Source: JANMZO01 sp963763135 (GTDB taxonomy: Bacteria > Actinomycetota > Acidimicrobiia > Acidimicrobiales > JANYDT01). Taken from it: a stretch of DNA of 64,000 bases. The position numbers and the translations under genes were made by a program. Positions 15,898 through 24,647 of the stretch are shown here, piece after piece. Position 1 is the stretch's first letter. Each line of letters begins with the position of its first letter. The notes beneath the pieces are model-generated. The model did no database searches. It saw nothing but the letters and a program-made list of their open reading frames with translations, and had not been told where the DNA came from. The stretch spans positions 558,001 through 622,000 of the forward strand of contig CAVXNJ010000004.1 in NCBI GenBank assembly GCA_963763135.1, written 5' to 3'.

Positions 15898-18212
15898 TCG
15901 GTCCTCAGAAGTGAGGTCGCCGACTGCCGTTGCATGCGACGTTTCGGCACTGCGGTCGCCAGGTTCGCGGCTGCGAGAAGAATGAGCGCGGCGATCGTCA
16001 GAAGGAGAATCGGGACCGACGCTTCATTGACGGCGCCGATCCCGTCGGCGAGGAGTCGGAACAGGGCGCGGCCAACCAGCACGCCAAGCAGACTGCCGAC
16101 CACCGCAGGAAGAGCGACGAACGAGAACGCTTGGGCCCCAACAGCTTTGGTCAACCATGCTCGTTGTGCTCCCAACGCTCGGAGGATCGCCAGATCGCGG
16201 TAACGCATCGTCGTGATCATGACGTACACGATGGTGATGAGCGCAAGAATGGCGAGCAGGGCGATCAGAGCGTCCGGGATCCGGGTGACGTTTCGCAGAT
16301 TGATGATGGCGGGTGGCACGAACGTGCCTGGTTCGCCCGTCACTTCCGTGTGCATACCGAGCTTCTTCGTGATGCGTTCGGCGACGCCAGGTGCTGCGTC
16401 GGGTTTCCACACGACAGCTGCGGTATTTGGCGTCGCGTCCGGAGCGACGGTGCGGAGAGCCTTCATCGTCACCAGACCGCCCGTTCCGATTCCGTCAACC
16501 GATCCTATGGGTGGCAGCACTACGAGGCCTGTGACCCGAAACGTGAACGTACCGCCGTCGCCGGCAAGGATCACCTCCTTCCCAACACGTAGTCCGAGTG
16601 ACTTGGCACTGCGCCGACCGAGTGCGATTTCCCCATCGGTCGCCGGCAACCGACCTGACAGCACTCGCGGCCCTTGGACACCACGAACCTGCTCCATGCC
16701 GACGATTGGAAGGTTGTCTGATCCCACGGACGCGGCGCCGTCTCCGAAGATCGTGAGTGCGCTTACGTCTGGATCCTCGTTGAGGAGCCTGCGGGTCTCC
16801 GCTGAGATCTGTCCTCCGCTGCCGGTTCCGAGGTCGTAGTTGAAGCCGTAGCGGACAGGGTCGTGAACGAGTCGACCAAGGCTGCTACCGAATGTGAGAG
16901 CCGCCACGAGAGCAGCGATCGAAAGCGCCAAGCCGCCGATAGACGATCGTACGGATCCTCGGTTCCGCTCACGAGGGGAGTACGCGAAACGCAGCCCGGT
17001 GCCGGCCCACGCCGGAATCCGCACGGCGAGCGATTCGACAAGAGGTGATACCCGACTGCTTGCCCGTCGCCGATCGCCGATCGAAACCGCAACGCCGACC
17101 CACACGAGAAGTGAGGCGATCACGACGAGAACACCCAAAAGTAGGACTGGCCATTCCGCACGCAGCCCCGGATGGGGCTCGAGTCGCCGGGCAAAGCCAA
17201 TTGGAAACCGACCGGAAATCGCATAGGCGGCAAACGCTGACAGGATTGCGCCTACGGAGATCGGGACTGCGGCGCACCACAGAGATTCGGCGACAACCTG
17301 TCGGCTCGTGTAACCCACAGCGATCAGTGGTTGCCGTTCGGCTCGCGAAAGATGTACCTGTCGGCTCAGCAGCTGGCCGAGCACCACCAAGGCTGCGAGG
17401 CCTCCGGACAGGGCCAGAATCTGCAGGCCGCGACTTTGCGTGCGAACCGAGTTACGGACGTATTCGCTGATGAGGTCAGCCGGTGCGACGCTGAACGATT
17501 CCCCGTTCGGAAGCGTGTCGAGTTGAGCCCGAAGTGCGTCGAGATCAACTCCCGCATCCAACGTCACGGCACTCAGCGTCAATGCGACGCCGATCTCCGG
17601 GTTCGCGTCGACCAGCTGCGCCGGAAACATTACCTGCGGACTTGGATCGTCGATGGATGAAGGGCTGTCAAATACACCGACCAGCTTGGCCTGAATAGCT
17701 GGTCCGGCGGGATCCGGGGCGTCGAAACCGGACTGGTCGGACTGTTCCTGGGTGATGGTGCGAACAAGAAACATCTCACCGATCGCAGCGTTGGCCGCGT
17801 CCATAAATGTTCGGCTCGCCACGATCTCCCCTACGGCGCGCGCTTCGCGGCCCGAGATGAGTCGCTGGCCGGTGGCTCGAAAGGAACCGGAGAACGTCGA
17901 CCCATCCAGTGGTTCGTGCGAGGCGAGCCGCTCGATCCTTCCGAAGAAGAACGTGGTGGATTCGCTTGACGCCACGCCGTCGAGCCCCGCCACCTCGGCG
18001 GACCGCGGCCGACCACCGTATTGGATCACCGTGGCGTCCTCACCTCTCCCGAACGCCGCTGTGTAGCGTCGGGGAGAGGATGTGGTCCGCACCGCTCCCG
18101 CCGCGATAGCGAGCACCGCCCCGCACACGACGGATATGACTGCGACAGACGCAAACGTGGCCTGGAGACGAGTCGTTAGCGTATGTCGAACGCGGTAGGC
18201 GATGGCGTACAT
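15894..18212 (-). CDS. FtsX/MacB-type ABC transporter permease (paralogue 3)
   Basis: A 772-residue permease with the same duplicated FtsX architecture (N-terminal helix FASVAVISVVCGAVLAIAAG; FSFVALPAVVGSLLGVLVG and LLLTIAALILLAAANLATA near the C-terminus). It ends in SLLRTE. Its start codon is only 2 bp from the terminal inverted repeat of the MITE at 18215-18377. The element has therefore replaced the original upstream sequence, and possibly the ribosome-binding site. No clear Shine-Dalgarno is visible ahead of ATG 18212. Expression may depend on sequences inside the element. Confidence 0.88.
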   Translation of the reverse strand: MYAIAYRVRHTLTTRLQATFASVAVISVVCGAVLAIAAGAVRTTSSPRRYTAAFGRGEDATVIQYGGRPRSAEVAGLDGVASSESTTFFFGRIERLASHEPLDGSTFSGSFRATGQRLISGREARAVGEIVASRTFMDAANAAIGEMFLVRTITQEQSDQSGFDAPDPAGPAIQAKLVGVFDSPSSIDDPSPQVMFPAQLVDANPEIGVALTLSAVTLDAGVDLDALRAQLDTLPNGESFSVAPADLISEYVRNSVRTQSRGLQILALSGGLAALVVLGQLLSRQVHLSRAERQPLIAVGYTSRQVVAESLWCAAVPISVGAILSAFAAYAISGRFPIGFARRLEPHPGLRAEWPVLLLGVLVVIASLLVWVGVAVSIGDRRRASSRVSPLVESLAVRIPAWAGTGLRFAYSPRERNRGSVRSSIGGLALSIAALVAALTFGSSLGRLVHDPVRYGFNYDLGTGSGGQISAETRRLLNEDPDVSALTIFGDGAASVGSDNLPIVGMEQVRGVQGPRVLSGRLPATDGEIALGRRSAKSLGLRVGKEVILAGDGGTFTFRVTGLVVLPPIGSVDGIGTGGLVTMKALRTVAPDATPNTAAVVWKPDAAPGVAERITKKLGMHTEVTGEPGTFVPPAIINLRNVTRIPDALIALLAILALITIVYVMITTMRYRDLAILRALGAQRAWLTKAVGAQAFSFVALPAVVGSLLGVLVGRALFRLLADGIGAVNEASVPILLLTIAALILLAAANLATAVPKRRMQRQSATSLLRTE

Positions 18213-18214
18213 CT

Positions 18215-18377
18215 AGTGACCCGATTCGTAAGTCGGTCGCGTAATTAGCGAGCCATGGTTTGGTCGTCGTAAGGACACGGAAGACCCCACTAGCCCTGCC
18301 CTAATAGGGTCGCCGAGGACGCTGCGACGGCCGAAGCTGGCCGATAACTGCGCAGCGAATTTACGAATCGGGTCACT
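18215..18377. mobile_element. MITE-like element with perfect 17-bp terminal inverted repeats
   Basis: The 163-bp element is bounded by AGTGACCCGATTCGTAA (18215-18231) and its exact reverse complement (18361-18377). It has no coding capacity. Inside is a short hairpin CGGCC-GAAGCT-GGCCG. Internal blocks (TCGGTCGCG, GCGAGCCA, GGTTTGG, CCGAAGCTGGCCGATA, CGCAGCGAA) are shared in the same order with the 160-bp element at 61637-61796. It fills nearly the whole spacer between two permease genes. No target-site duplication could be defined with confidence. Confidence 0.8.
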
Positions 18378-18386
18378 GGTGTCGCT

Positions 18387-20792
18387 CTATTCCGTTCGGA
18401 GCAGCTCGGCTGGAGTTATGCGGCTGATGCGCCTCGCGGGCTCAAGAGCCACGACGTTCACGACGAGGAGCACCAACGCCACCACAATCACGAAGATCCC
18501 GGCGACGAGCGGCGACACGTAAAACAGCGGAAGGCGGGCCGACATCCATGCCCATGCACTTCGCCCGAGCACGGCGCCGATAGGAATACCGAGAATCAAC
18601 CCGAACAATCCGACTGTCGTGCACTGGGACCCGATGACGGTCCGCGTCATGCGCCGGGTGAAGCCAAGCGCGCGTAGTACCGCAAACTGCTGGCTGCGGC
18701 TCCGTACACTCGACGCCAACGAGTGCACCAGCGTGGCAAGGGCGAACAGGACGAGGAACACCACAAGGATTAGGGGAATGCTTCGTACGTTTTTCAGGTT
18801 CGTCAGTTCCTGAGGTATGTACGCCGGGGTGACGGCTGTCGATATGGGCCCAAGGTCCTTCTGCAAACGGGCAAGCGCGGTGTCAGCGTCCTCGCCGTTG
18901 CGCCATTTCAGAGCGACCCAACGTTCCGCAAGCGTTTGACCCTCGTCACCTTTTGGAGCTACCGCCTCGAACGTTTCCGGTGTGATCCACAGACCTTCAT
19001 CGATCCCGGAGTGCGGGTCGGAGGGAAAGAGTGCTTTGCCCACGACCGTGACCTGGCGTCCGCTGTCACCGACATTGACCCGATCGCCGATCTTGACCCC
19101 GAGTTGTCGCGCCGTGGACGAGCCGATCGCTGCCTCATCGTTCGTGGAAGGAACCCGCCCACTCAGCCGTTGGAACGTGATGTTTCCTCGAACCGGTTCG
19201 ATCGAAACGGTCGGCACTCCGGTTCCGTTCACGTTCATCGAGGTGCGGCTGACGATAGACAGCGGTCCCACATTGGCCGCGGCCGCAACTCTGCGGGAAT
19301 AGGCCCGGGTCGCAGGCACGGTTGGCGTCAGACCGGGCGGTGTGGCCACCGCCTGCCAGCCGACACCCACCCGCTCGGGATGCCGGAGCGCCGAGTTCAG
19401 ACCGCTTCCCACCGTGAGCGCGGACACCACACCGAGTACGCCGACAACCGCACCCACCAGTGCCGGCCGGACCGGCACTTTCGTCCGACCGGTGCCGGGA
19501 TCGAGCGCCATGGCCGTGCCTGTGCCAATGGATACAGGTAGCACTTTTCGAAGTTCGCCGGCCAGCGACGAGCGGGTGGATTCGGTTCGGCGGCGCGCCG
19601 TGGTCGTCCGCCAGCCGACCACGAACGCCCCGCCCAGAACGAGAAGGCCGGTCAGGATCGTTCCCGTCCCGAGCACGGCCCAGTCGATGGCGAGACCCAA
19701 AGCCGGATCCACCGTGCGAGCCACGCCGATGGGGAACCGGGTAGCAAGGACCAGGTAGGAGACAACCCCCGCAACCATGGCCGTAAGCGCGGTTATGACA
19801 TGGGGAGTCGCTGCCGCCTCGGACATTTGGACACGTGTGAGCCCGATCGCTCGGAGCACGGCTGAGTCGCTCGCTATGGAGGAGGCCGACCGAATAAGTG
19901 CCTGCCCCGCGAACACGAGCCCGGCCAGCGCTACGGCGAGCGAAAGAAGTAGGAGAGCGGCCCGCTCAACCGTCAACGCTGTGGAGATCCGACGTTCCTG
20001 CGCGTGCAGGTCAAGGACCGGTGTTCCGGGGGCAAGGAGTTCTGGAGCATCGGCGATCAGCTTGGCCATGTTCCGCTCGAAATCTCGGATCCGAACGTAA
20101 CCGTTTTCGACAAGGAACATCGACGACCCGTACTTCGTTATTACCGAAGGCGAGGCAATGACGAACTGGTTGGCGAACAGAAACTCCGAGGTCTCCCGGA
20201 TTACCCCGACGACCCGGAAGGTGAGCGTCGGCCCGGCCGGAGGGTCCTTACCCGTGTCGTCCTGGGTCGGGAGGAACATTCGGTACGTGACTGATGTTCC
20301 GATCGGGAGTCCGGCTTTCTCGGCGAACTCGTCGACAACGACTTCGTCGAGCGCTTTGGCGTTGAACATGCGCCCCTTCACGACGATCGGCCGTTCGGTT
20401 TCGTTGAGCCAACGGGCATCTTTCGGAAGGAACAACGTCTGGCTGCCCTGCTGCCCCTCGACAAGCCCAAACGCGATCTTCCACGGCGCGATCTGTGTGA
20501 TGTATGGCTGCTTCTCGAGCTTTGACCAGTCTGGGTTGAACGCTCCGACCTGGCTCGGAAACACCACCGCATCAGCGGCATTGGTGGCGGAGCGCAAACG
20601 GGTGAACGCCGTTGCCGTGCGACGGGCCCCAGCCAGGGCAGCCATGGCCAGCCCGGCGGCCAGACCCGAGAGCACACCGAGAACGACGAGTGACTTCCAC
20701 CGTCGTCGGAGATCGGTCCTTGCCCAAAATTGGGCTCCGACCCGGCCGGCGGCCACCGATGACACGACGGGTTCATGGGGAGATGCGGTCAT
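18387..20792 (-). CDS. FtsX/MacB-type ABC transporter permease (paralogue 4)
   Basis: A permease of about 801 residues from ATG 20792. The open frame continues 37 codons further upstream, but that stretch is unlike the family. The N-terminal helix is SLVVLGVLSGLAAGLAMAAL, and the two extracytoplasmic domains are separated by helices near AALLLLSLAVALAGLVFAGQ. The C-terminal helices include LILVVFLVLFALATLVHSLA and VAGIFVIVVALVLLVVNVVAL. The end is ELLRTE. It is closest to paralogue 2. Its operon is interrupted by the MITE just downstream, and its 5' spacer carries repeat copy 3. Confidence 0.9.
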   Translation of the reverse strand: MTASPHEPVVSSVAAGRVGAQFWARTDLRRRWKSLVVLGVLSGLAAGLAMAALAGARRTATAFTRLRSATNAADAVVFPSQVGAFNPDWSKLEKQPYITQIAPWKIAFGLVEGQQGSQTLFLPKDARWLNETERPIVVKGRMFNAKALDEVVVDEFAEKAGLPIGTSVTYRMFLPTQDDTGKDPPAGPTLTFRVVGVIRETSEFLFANQFVIASPSVITKYGSSMFLVENGYVRIRDFERNMAKLIADAPELLAPGTPVLDLHAQERRISTALTVERAALLLLSLAVALAGLVFAGQALIRSASSIASDSAVLRAIGLTRVQMSEAAATPHVITALTAMVAGVVSYLVLATRFPIGVARTVDPALGLAIDWAVLGTGTILTGLLVLGGAFVVGWRTTTARRRTESTRSSLAGELRKVLPVSIGTGTAMALDPGTGRTKVPVRPALVGAVVGVLGVVSALTVGSGLNSALRHPERVGVGWQAVATPPGLTPTVPATRAYSRRVAAAANVGPLSIVSRTSMNVNGTGVPTVSIEPVRGNITFQRLSGRVPSTNDEAAIGSSTARQLGVKIGDRVNVGDSGRQVTVVGKALFPSDPHSGIDEGLWITPETFEAVAPKGDEGQTLAERWVALKWRNGEDADTALARLQKDLGPISTAVTPAYIPQELTNLKNVRSIPLILVVFLVLFALATLVHSLASSVRSRSQQFAVLRALGFTRRMTRTVIGSQCTTVGLFGLILGIPIGAVLGRSAWAWMSARLPLFYVSPLVAGIFVIVVALVLLVVNVVALEPARRISRITPAELLRTE

Positions 20793-20904
20793 GGCACTCG
20801 GATTCCGCCGTCCTCCGCGTCTGTTGGCGTCAAACACTTGCTCATTCTTGCGTCCCCCGCCATTACGACGTCCCGAAAGCCGAAACCGCTCTGGCGCTTC
20901 CACG

Positions 20905-20990
20905 GTACGAACGAATCGTTCGGCTCGGAAGGGTGCAGCCCTTCACCCCGTTGGGGTGGCTGGCACCACCAACCCGCTCCCGCCCTCCGT
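20905..20990. repeat. Island-specific palindromic repeat, copy 3
   Basis: Three hairpins follow each other on the + strand: AAGGG-TGCAG-CCCTT, CACCCC-GTT-GGGGTG and GGTGG-CTGGCA-CCACC. The loops TGCAG and CTGGCA are complementary apart from one base, so a kissing interaction is possible. The preceding ACGGTACGAACGA and following CCCGCCCT are shared with copy 4. It lies in the spacer between two co-directional minus-strand permease genes. Confidence 0.7.
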
Positions 20991-21050
20991 TTATGTCCAC
21001 ATTTCGACATCTATACCGTGCAAAACGTGGACATAAACGAGGGACGGGTG

Positions 21051-23441
21051 CTACTCCGATCGCAGCGAACGTGCGAGCTGCGCCTCGGCCGCCCGTTTGG
21101 CGGGTCGCAGAGCGACCGCGAGCAACACCGCGACGGTCGACAGCACGACGAACGAAATGGCAGCCACCGGCAACACAACACGATCGGACACGCCCAACTG
21201 TCGTGATGTGATCTGCCAGACCTGGCGCCCGAGGACCAACCCGATCGGGGCCCCGAGGATGACGCTCACCAGCGCTATCACCACCGACTGCCACGAGATC
21301 GAGGAGCGTATCTGCCGAGGGGTCAAACCGAGCACACCGAATACGGCGAACTCGCGGCGACGGCGTCGACCTGAACTGACGATGGTGTGCGTGACTGCGA
21401 TCAGGGCGAGCACGCCGACGAGGGTTCCGAGCGTCAGCGGGAACCACCGGACATCGCGCAGTCGTTCGACTTCTACCGGTGGCCGGGGCTCGGCGAAGCC
21501 GGTCAGATCGGTGTTGCTCGCGATGCGTGAACCGACGTCGCTCGGCGTGGTTCCTGCCGTCACGGTCCCCACGATGTACCGCCAGAAGATGTTGATGGTG
21601 AACAGCGGTCGCAACCCATCGCCGGTGAAGATCGCGCCGTCGTCGAGCGCCTGGGGTTGACCGAGAGCTGGAAACACGGCGCTCCCGACCACGGTGTAGG
21701 TCCGTCTCGCGTCCTGACTTTCCACGGTCACGGTCTCGCCCAGCTTCTTGCCGAGTTGCTTGAGCGTGGCTGATCCGAGCGCCACCTCCGAGGCTCCGAT
21801 TGGCGCACGGCCCGAAAGCACGGTGGGCTCAATCAACGGTCCTGAAAGTGGAGTGAAGGCGAGCGCCACATCAGGCCGACCGTCGATCCGGATGTTCTGA
21901 TAGCAGACCTCGGAGAGTGAACTGATCCCCGTCATCGTGGCGAGTCCATAGGTCTCGGTGCGTCCGCACGGAGTGTTCGATTTCGCGTCGGCGACCACGA
22001 AATCGAACGACCAACCGTATAGCCGCGGCGTCGCTCCGAGGTGCCCGAGGGTCGACAGAAAGACCGTGATGGCGGTGAAACCGGCGACGCCAACGGCTCC
22101 GGAAACAAGCGACGATCGCACCGGTATGGGGTCCGTACCGCCACCACCGTCCAGTGCCATGCGAGTTCCGTTGGCGACCGGGACCGAAAGCCCGACCCGG
22201 AGCAACCGGAGCAGCACGGAACGTTCGGAACGGCCTGCCGTCGGCAACCGACGGACGCCGCGGACCCGCGCCGCTCGGTAGGAGGTGGCGACCGCCAGCG
22301 CCGCCACGAGGACGATCAATCCGACCGCCCCGAGGGCCACAACGGGTAGGTCAAATCGGTAACCGACGGACGGATCGGCCCGGCGCGCCACGCCGGTCGG
22401 GAATCGCGGCGACAGGAGGTACGCGCCGGCGACCGCGAACACTGTGCCGAAGACGGCGATTGGCAAGGCCGGCGCCGCGCCGACCATCGTTCGTTCCCGG
22501 CGGTTCACCCCGAGCGCCAATAGAGTCGCCTGGTCCGGGCCCGCCAAGCGGACCTCGCGTCCGAGGAGCACCGCGAACGCAACCGCACACGCCAGGGTCA
22601 TCGTGGCCGCGAGCGCCCGGAGCGCGGCGGCCACCAGGTTGATCGCATCGTGGGCACCTTCGATTTCCACCGCCATACCCTGCGTTGCGAACAGTGCCGG
22701 GCCGAAGAGTTTCTTCGCCGCGGCGATCGTTCGCGCTTCGCCGCTTTCCCCGTCGCTCAGGCGAAGGCGCAATCGGACACCGTATACGCCAACTTGGTCT
22801 GCGTACGTACGATCGAAGGCCGGGGTGAGCATCACGAAGCCACCCGCCTGGCCCCGTTCGCCGAGGTCCAACAGCTGGCGGTGGATCCCGACGATCTTCA
22901 GTTTGATGCCCGGTCCGCTGAGGGTCCCCACGTCGGCGACCCCGTTGAGCGTGGCCTCGACCTGAGCCGGCGAATACGACAGCGCGTCGAGGTGGTCGCC
23001 GATTCGGGCATGTATCGAGTGGGCGAGGGTCTCACTGATGGTGATCTCGTCGGCAGCATCGGGATTGGCGGCTCGGCCCGAGAGGATCCTGACCCGATCG
23101 ACCACCGTGCCCATCGACCGGTCGACGCTCGAACCTACCGTCTCGAGGGCCGGGATCGCCGGGAACGTGACGGCGTTTGCGTTCATCGACCCCACGCCCA
23201 CCACTCCAGGGAGGTTTCGGACGGCGCGCAGTTCGTTGTCGGAGACCCCCGGCAGCAACAGCTCCACGTCAGCGGCGCGGCTCGACTGCTTGAACCGGTC
23301 AAGGGCGGTCGCCGTCTGGCGAGCACCCGAAAACACGGCCAGGACCATCGCGCCTGACACTGCGACAAACAGGGTCAGACCGACGATGGTCCGGTACCGG
23401 CGGAGCAACTCGTGCCGGGCCAGAAACATGACTCCATGCAT
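21051..23441 (-). CDS. FtsX/MacB-type ABC transporter permease (paralogue 5)
   Basis: A permease of about 796 residues starting at ATG 23441 (the preceding 16 codons do not fit the family). It starts with FLARHELLRRYRTIVGLTLFVAVSGAMVLAVFSG and has the two-lobed FtsX layout. The C-terminal helices are FPLTLGTLVGVLALIAVTH and VVLPVAAISFVVLSTVAVLLAVAL, and it ends in SLRSE. It is the first gene of the minus-strand permease group and the most divergent in its extracytoplasmic loops. Confidence 0.9.
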   Translation of the reverse strand: MHGVMFLARHELLRRYRTIVGLTLFVAVSGAMVLAVFSGARQTATALDRFKQSSRAADVELLLPGVSDNELRAVRNLPGVVGVGSMNANAVTFPAIPALETVGSSVDRSMGTVVDRVRILSGRAANPDAADEITISETLAHSIHARIGDHLDALSYSPAQVEATLNGVADVGTLSGPGIKLKIVGIHRQLLDLGERGQAGGFVMLTPAFDRTYADQVGVYGVRLRLRLSDGESGEARTIAAAKKLFGPALFATQGMAVEIEGAHDAINLVAAALRALAATMTLACAVAFAVLLGREVRLAGPDQATLLALGVNRRERTMVGAAPALPIAVFGTVFAVAGAYLLSPRFPTGVARRADPSVGYRFDLPVVALGAVGLIVLVAALAVATSYRAARVRGVRRLPTAGRSERSVLLRLLRVGLSVPVANGTRMALDGGGGTDPIPVRSSLVSGAVGVAGFTAITVFLSTLGHLGATPRLYGWSFDFVVADAKSNTPCGRTETYGLATMTGISSLSEVCYQNIRIDGRPDVALAFTPLSGPLIEPTVLSGRAPIGASEVALGSATLKQLGKKLGETVTVESQDARRTYTVVGSAVFPALGQPQALDDGAIFTGDGLRPLFTINIFWRYIVGTVTAGTTPSDVGSRIASNTDLTGFAEPRPPVEVERLRDVRWFPLTLGTLVGVLALIAVTHTIVSSGRRRRREFAVFGVLGLTPRQIRSSISWQSVVIALVSVILGAPIGLVLGRQVWQITSRQLGVSDRVVLPVAAISFVVLSTVAVLLAVALRPAKRAAEAQLARSLRSE

Positions 23442-23517
23442 GGGGTTGAACTCCAGTGAACGTTTCGGGCCAAGGTCTGTCCGGGGCAACCCTGAACGAT
23501 GTTTAGCCCAAAATGGA

Positions 23518-24450
23518 TTACTTGACGACGACTTCGGCCGCCATGCCCTTCATGATGTGCGGTGGTCCGCCCGCCCGGTCGGCCATGAAGCACACCATCG
23601 CCCACCGGCCGGCGGTGAGGTTGACTTCCGTCAGGATGGCTCCTTCGCTCTTTTCAATGACACTGCTGCCCTGACCCTTGTCGAAGTCGATCGGCGGCGG
23701 TCCCGCAGGCGGCTTGTCGGAAGTGAGTACCGCGATTGCGTCCTGAATGGTTTTCCCTGGCATCAGCGGAAACATCAGGAAGTGGTGCAGTTCCTTCCCG
23801 GCCACCGAGAATTGGACCACGTTCTTGCCGGCTTTGAGGCCCTTGGTCTCAAAACCGTATTCCTTGGCCACGATGGTGCCCGTGGCGCCAGCCGGAAGGG
23901 ATGCGGCTTTCGGCCCGGTCACGGTGATGTTCTTCATCATTCCGCCGGCCGCGTGCGACTTGTGGGTGGTCTCGTTCATCACCGTGCATATGAACATGTA
24001 CGTCCCGGGGCCGAGGTTTACCGTCGCTCGACCAACCGTTCCGGGCGAGATTCGGCCGATGCCGCCAGCAGCGTGCATCCAACTCGGCGTCGGGGCATCT
24101 TCTGAGTTGATGACTTTCATGACCTCGTCCATCGAATGCTTGCCTTCGATCCGAAGCACGGCCAGGTCATGCTCCTCCTTTCCGCTGTTGGTCAGCTCGA
24201 TCGCGATGTTGCCGCCTTTCAACGTGGAGGGGAGCCCTTCGAATGTGTAGACGCCCTTGGCACCTTCGGTCGCTTTTACTTTGAGGTTCTGAACCTCATT
24301 GGCCGCTGATGCAGGTCCGCTGCGGATGATGTTGGTAGGTATCGCCATAGCGCCGGCGCCGGCAATGATGAGTACTGAACGCAGTAACAAGCGAGGCTTC
24401 CGGGTCAGTGGTCTCGTAGGTGCAACGTTCGGGTGGGTGGTTGGATGCAT
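23518..24450 (-). CDS. Secreted protein with two cupredoxin-like domains
   Basis: This 310-residue protein has an N-terminal signal sequence (LLLRSVLIIAGAGAMAIP). Two tandem beta-sandwich domains resemble cupredoxins. Domain 1 has EEHDLAVLRI, FICTVMNETTHKSHAAGGMMKNITV; domain 2 has ELHHFLMFPLM and MVCFMADRAGGPPHIMKGMAAEVVV. Each keeps a His, a Cys and a distal His/Met-rich segment in the order expected for a type 1 copper site, although the exact ligands are uncertain. It probably acts outside the membrane. A shorter single-domain relative is at 37648. It sits upstream of the permease group on the same strand, but no functional link is proven. Confidence 0.8.
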   Translation of the reverse strand: MHPTTHPNVAPTRPLTRKPRLLLRSVLIIAGAGAMAIPTNIIRSGPASAANEVQNLKVKATEGAKGVYTFEGLPSTLKGGNIAIELTNSGKEEHDLAVLRIEGKHSMDEVMKVINSEDAPTPSWMHAAGGIGRISPGTVGRATVNLGPGTYMFICTVMNETTHKSHAAGGMMKNITVTGPKAASLPAGATGTIVAKEYGFETKGLKAGKNVVQFSVAGKELHHFLMFPLMPGKTIQDAIAVLTSDKPPAGPPPIDFDKGQGSSVIEKSEGAILTEVNLTAGRWAMVCFMADRAGGPPHIMKGMAAEVVVK

Positions 24451-24479
24451 CGGATCCTCCGTCGAGTTTGGTGACTGGA

Positions 24480-24580
24480 CGTACGGTACGAACGACCGGC
24501 CAATCTCGGAAGGGTGCAGACCCGCGCGGTGTTGGGGTGGCTGGCACCACCATCGTGTTGGGGTTCCCGCCCTTCGCCTC
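24480..24580. repeat. Island-specific palindromic repeat, copy 4
   Basis: This copy shares ACGGTACGAACGA, TCTCGGAAGGGTGCAG, GTTGGGGTGGCTGGCACC and a terminal CCCGCCCTTCG with copy 3. GGTGG-CTGGCA-CCACC can pair. It fills the spacer between the divergent cupredoxin and FAD-enzyme genes and marks the right edge of the island. Confidence 0.65.
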
Positions 24581-24647
24581 AGCGCGATTCCCGACCAGGC
24601 TGGGTAGTGATCCGCAAGAACCTAAAGTCAACGGGTCAGGAGTTCAT

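Noticed and set aside
3715..24580. The island repeat as a cis-acting riboswitch
   Set aside because: Orientation relative to downstream genes is inconsistent (same strand at 3.7 and 7.6 kb, opposite at 20.9 kb), which fits a dispersed repeat better than a riboswitch.
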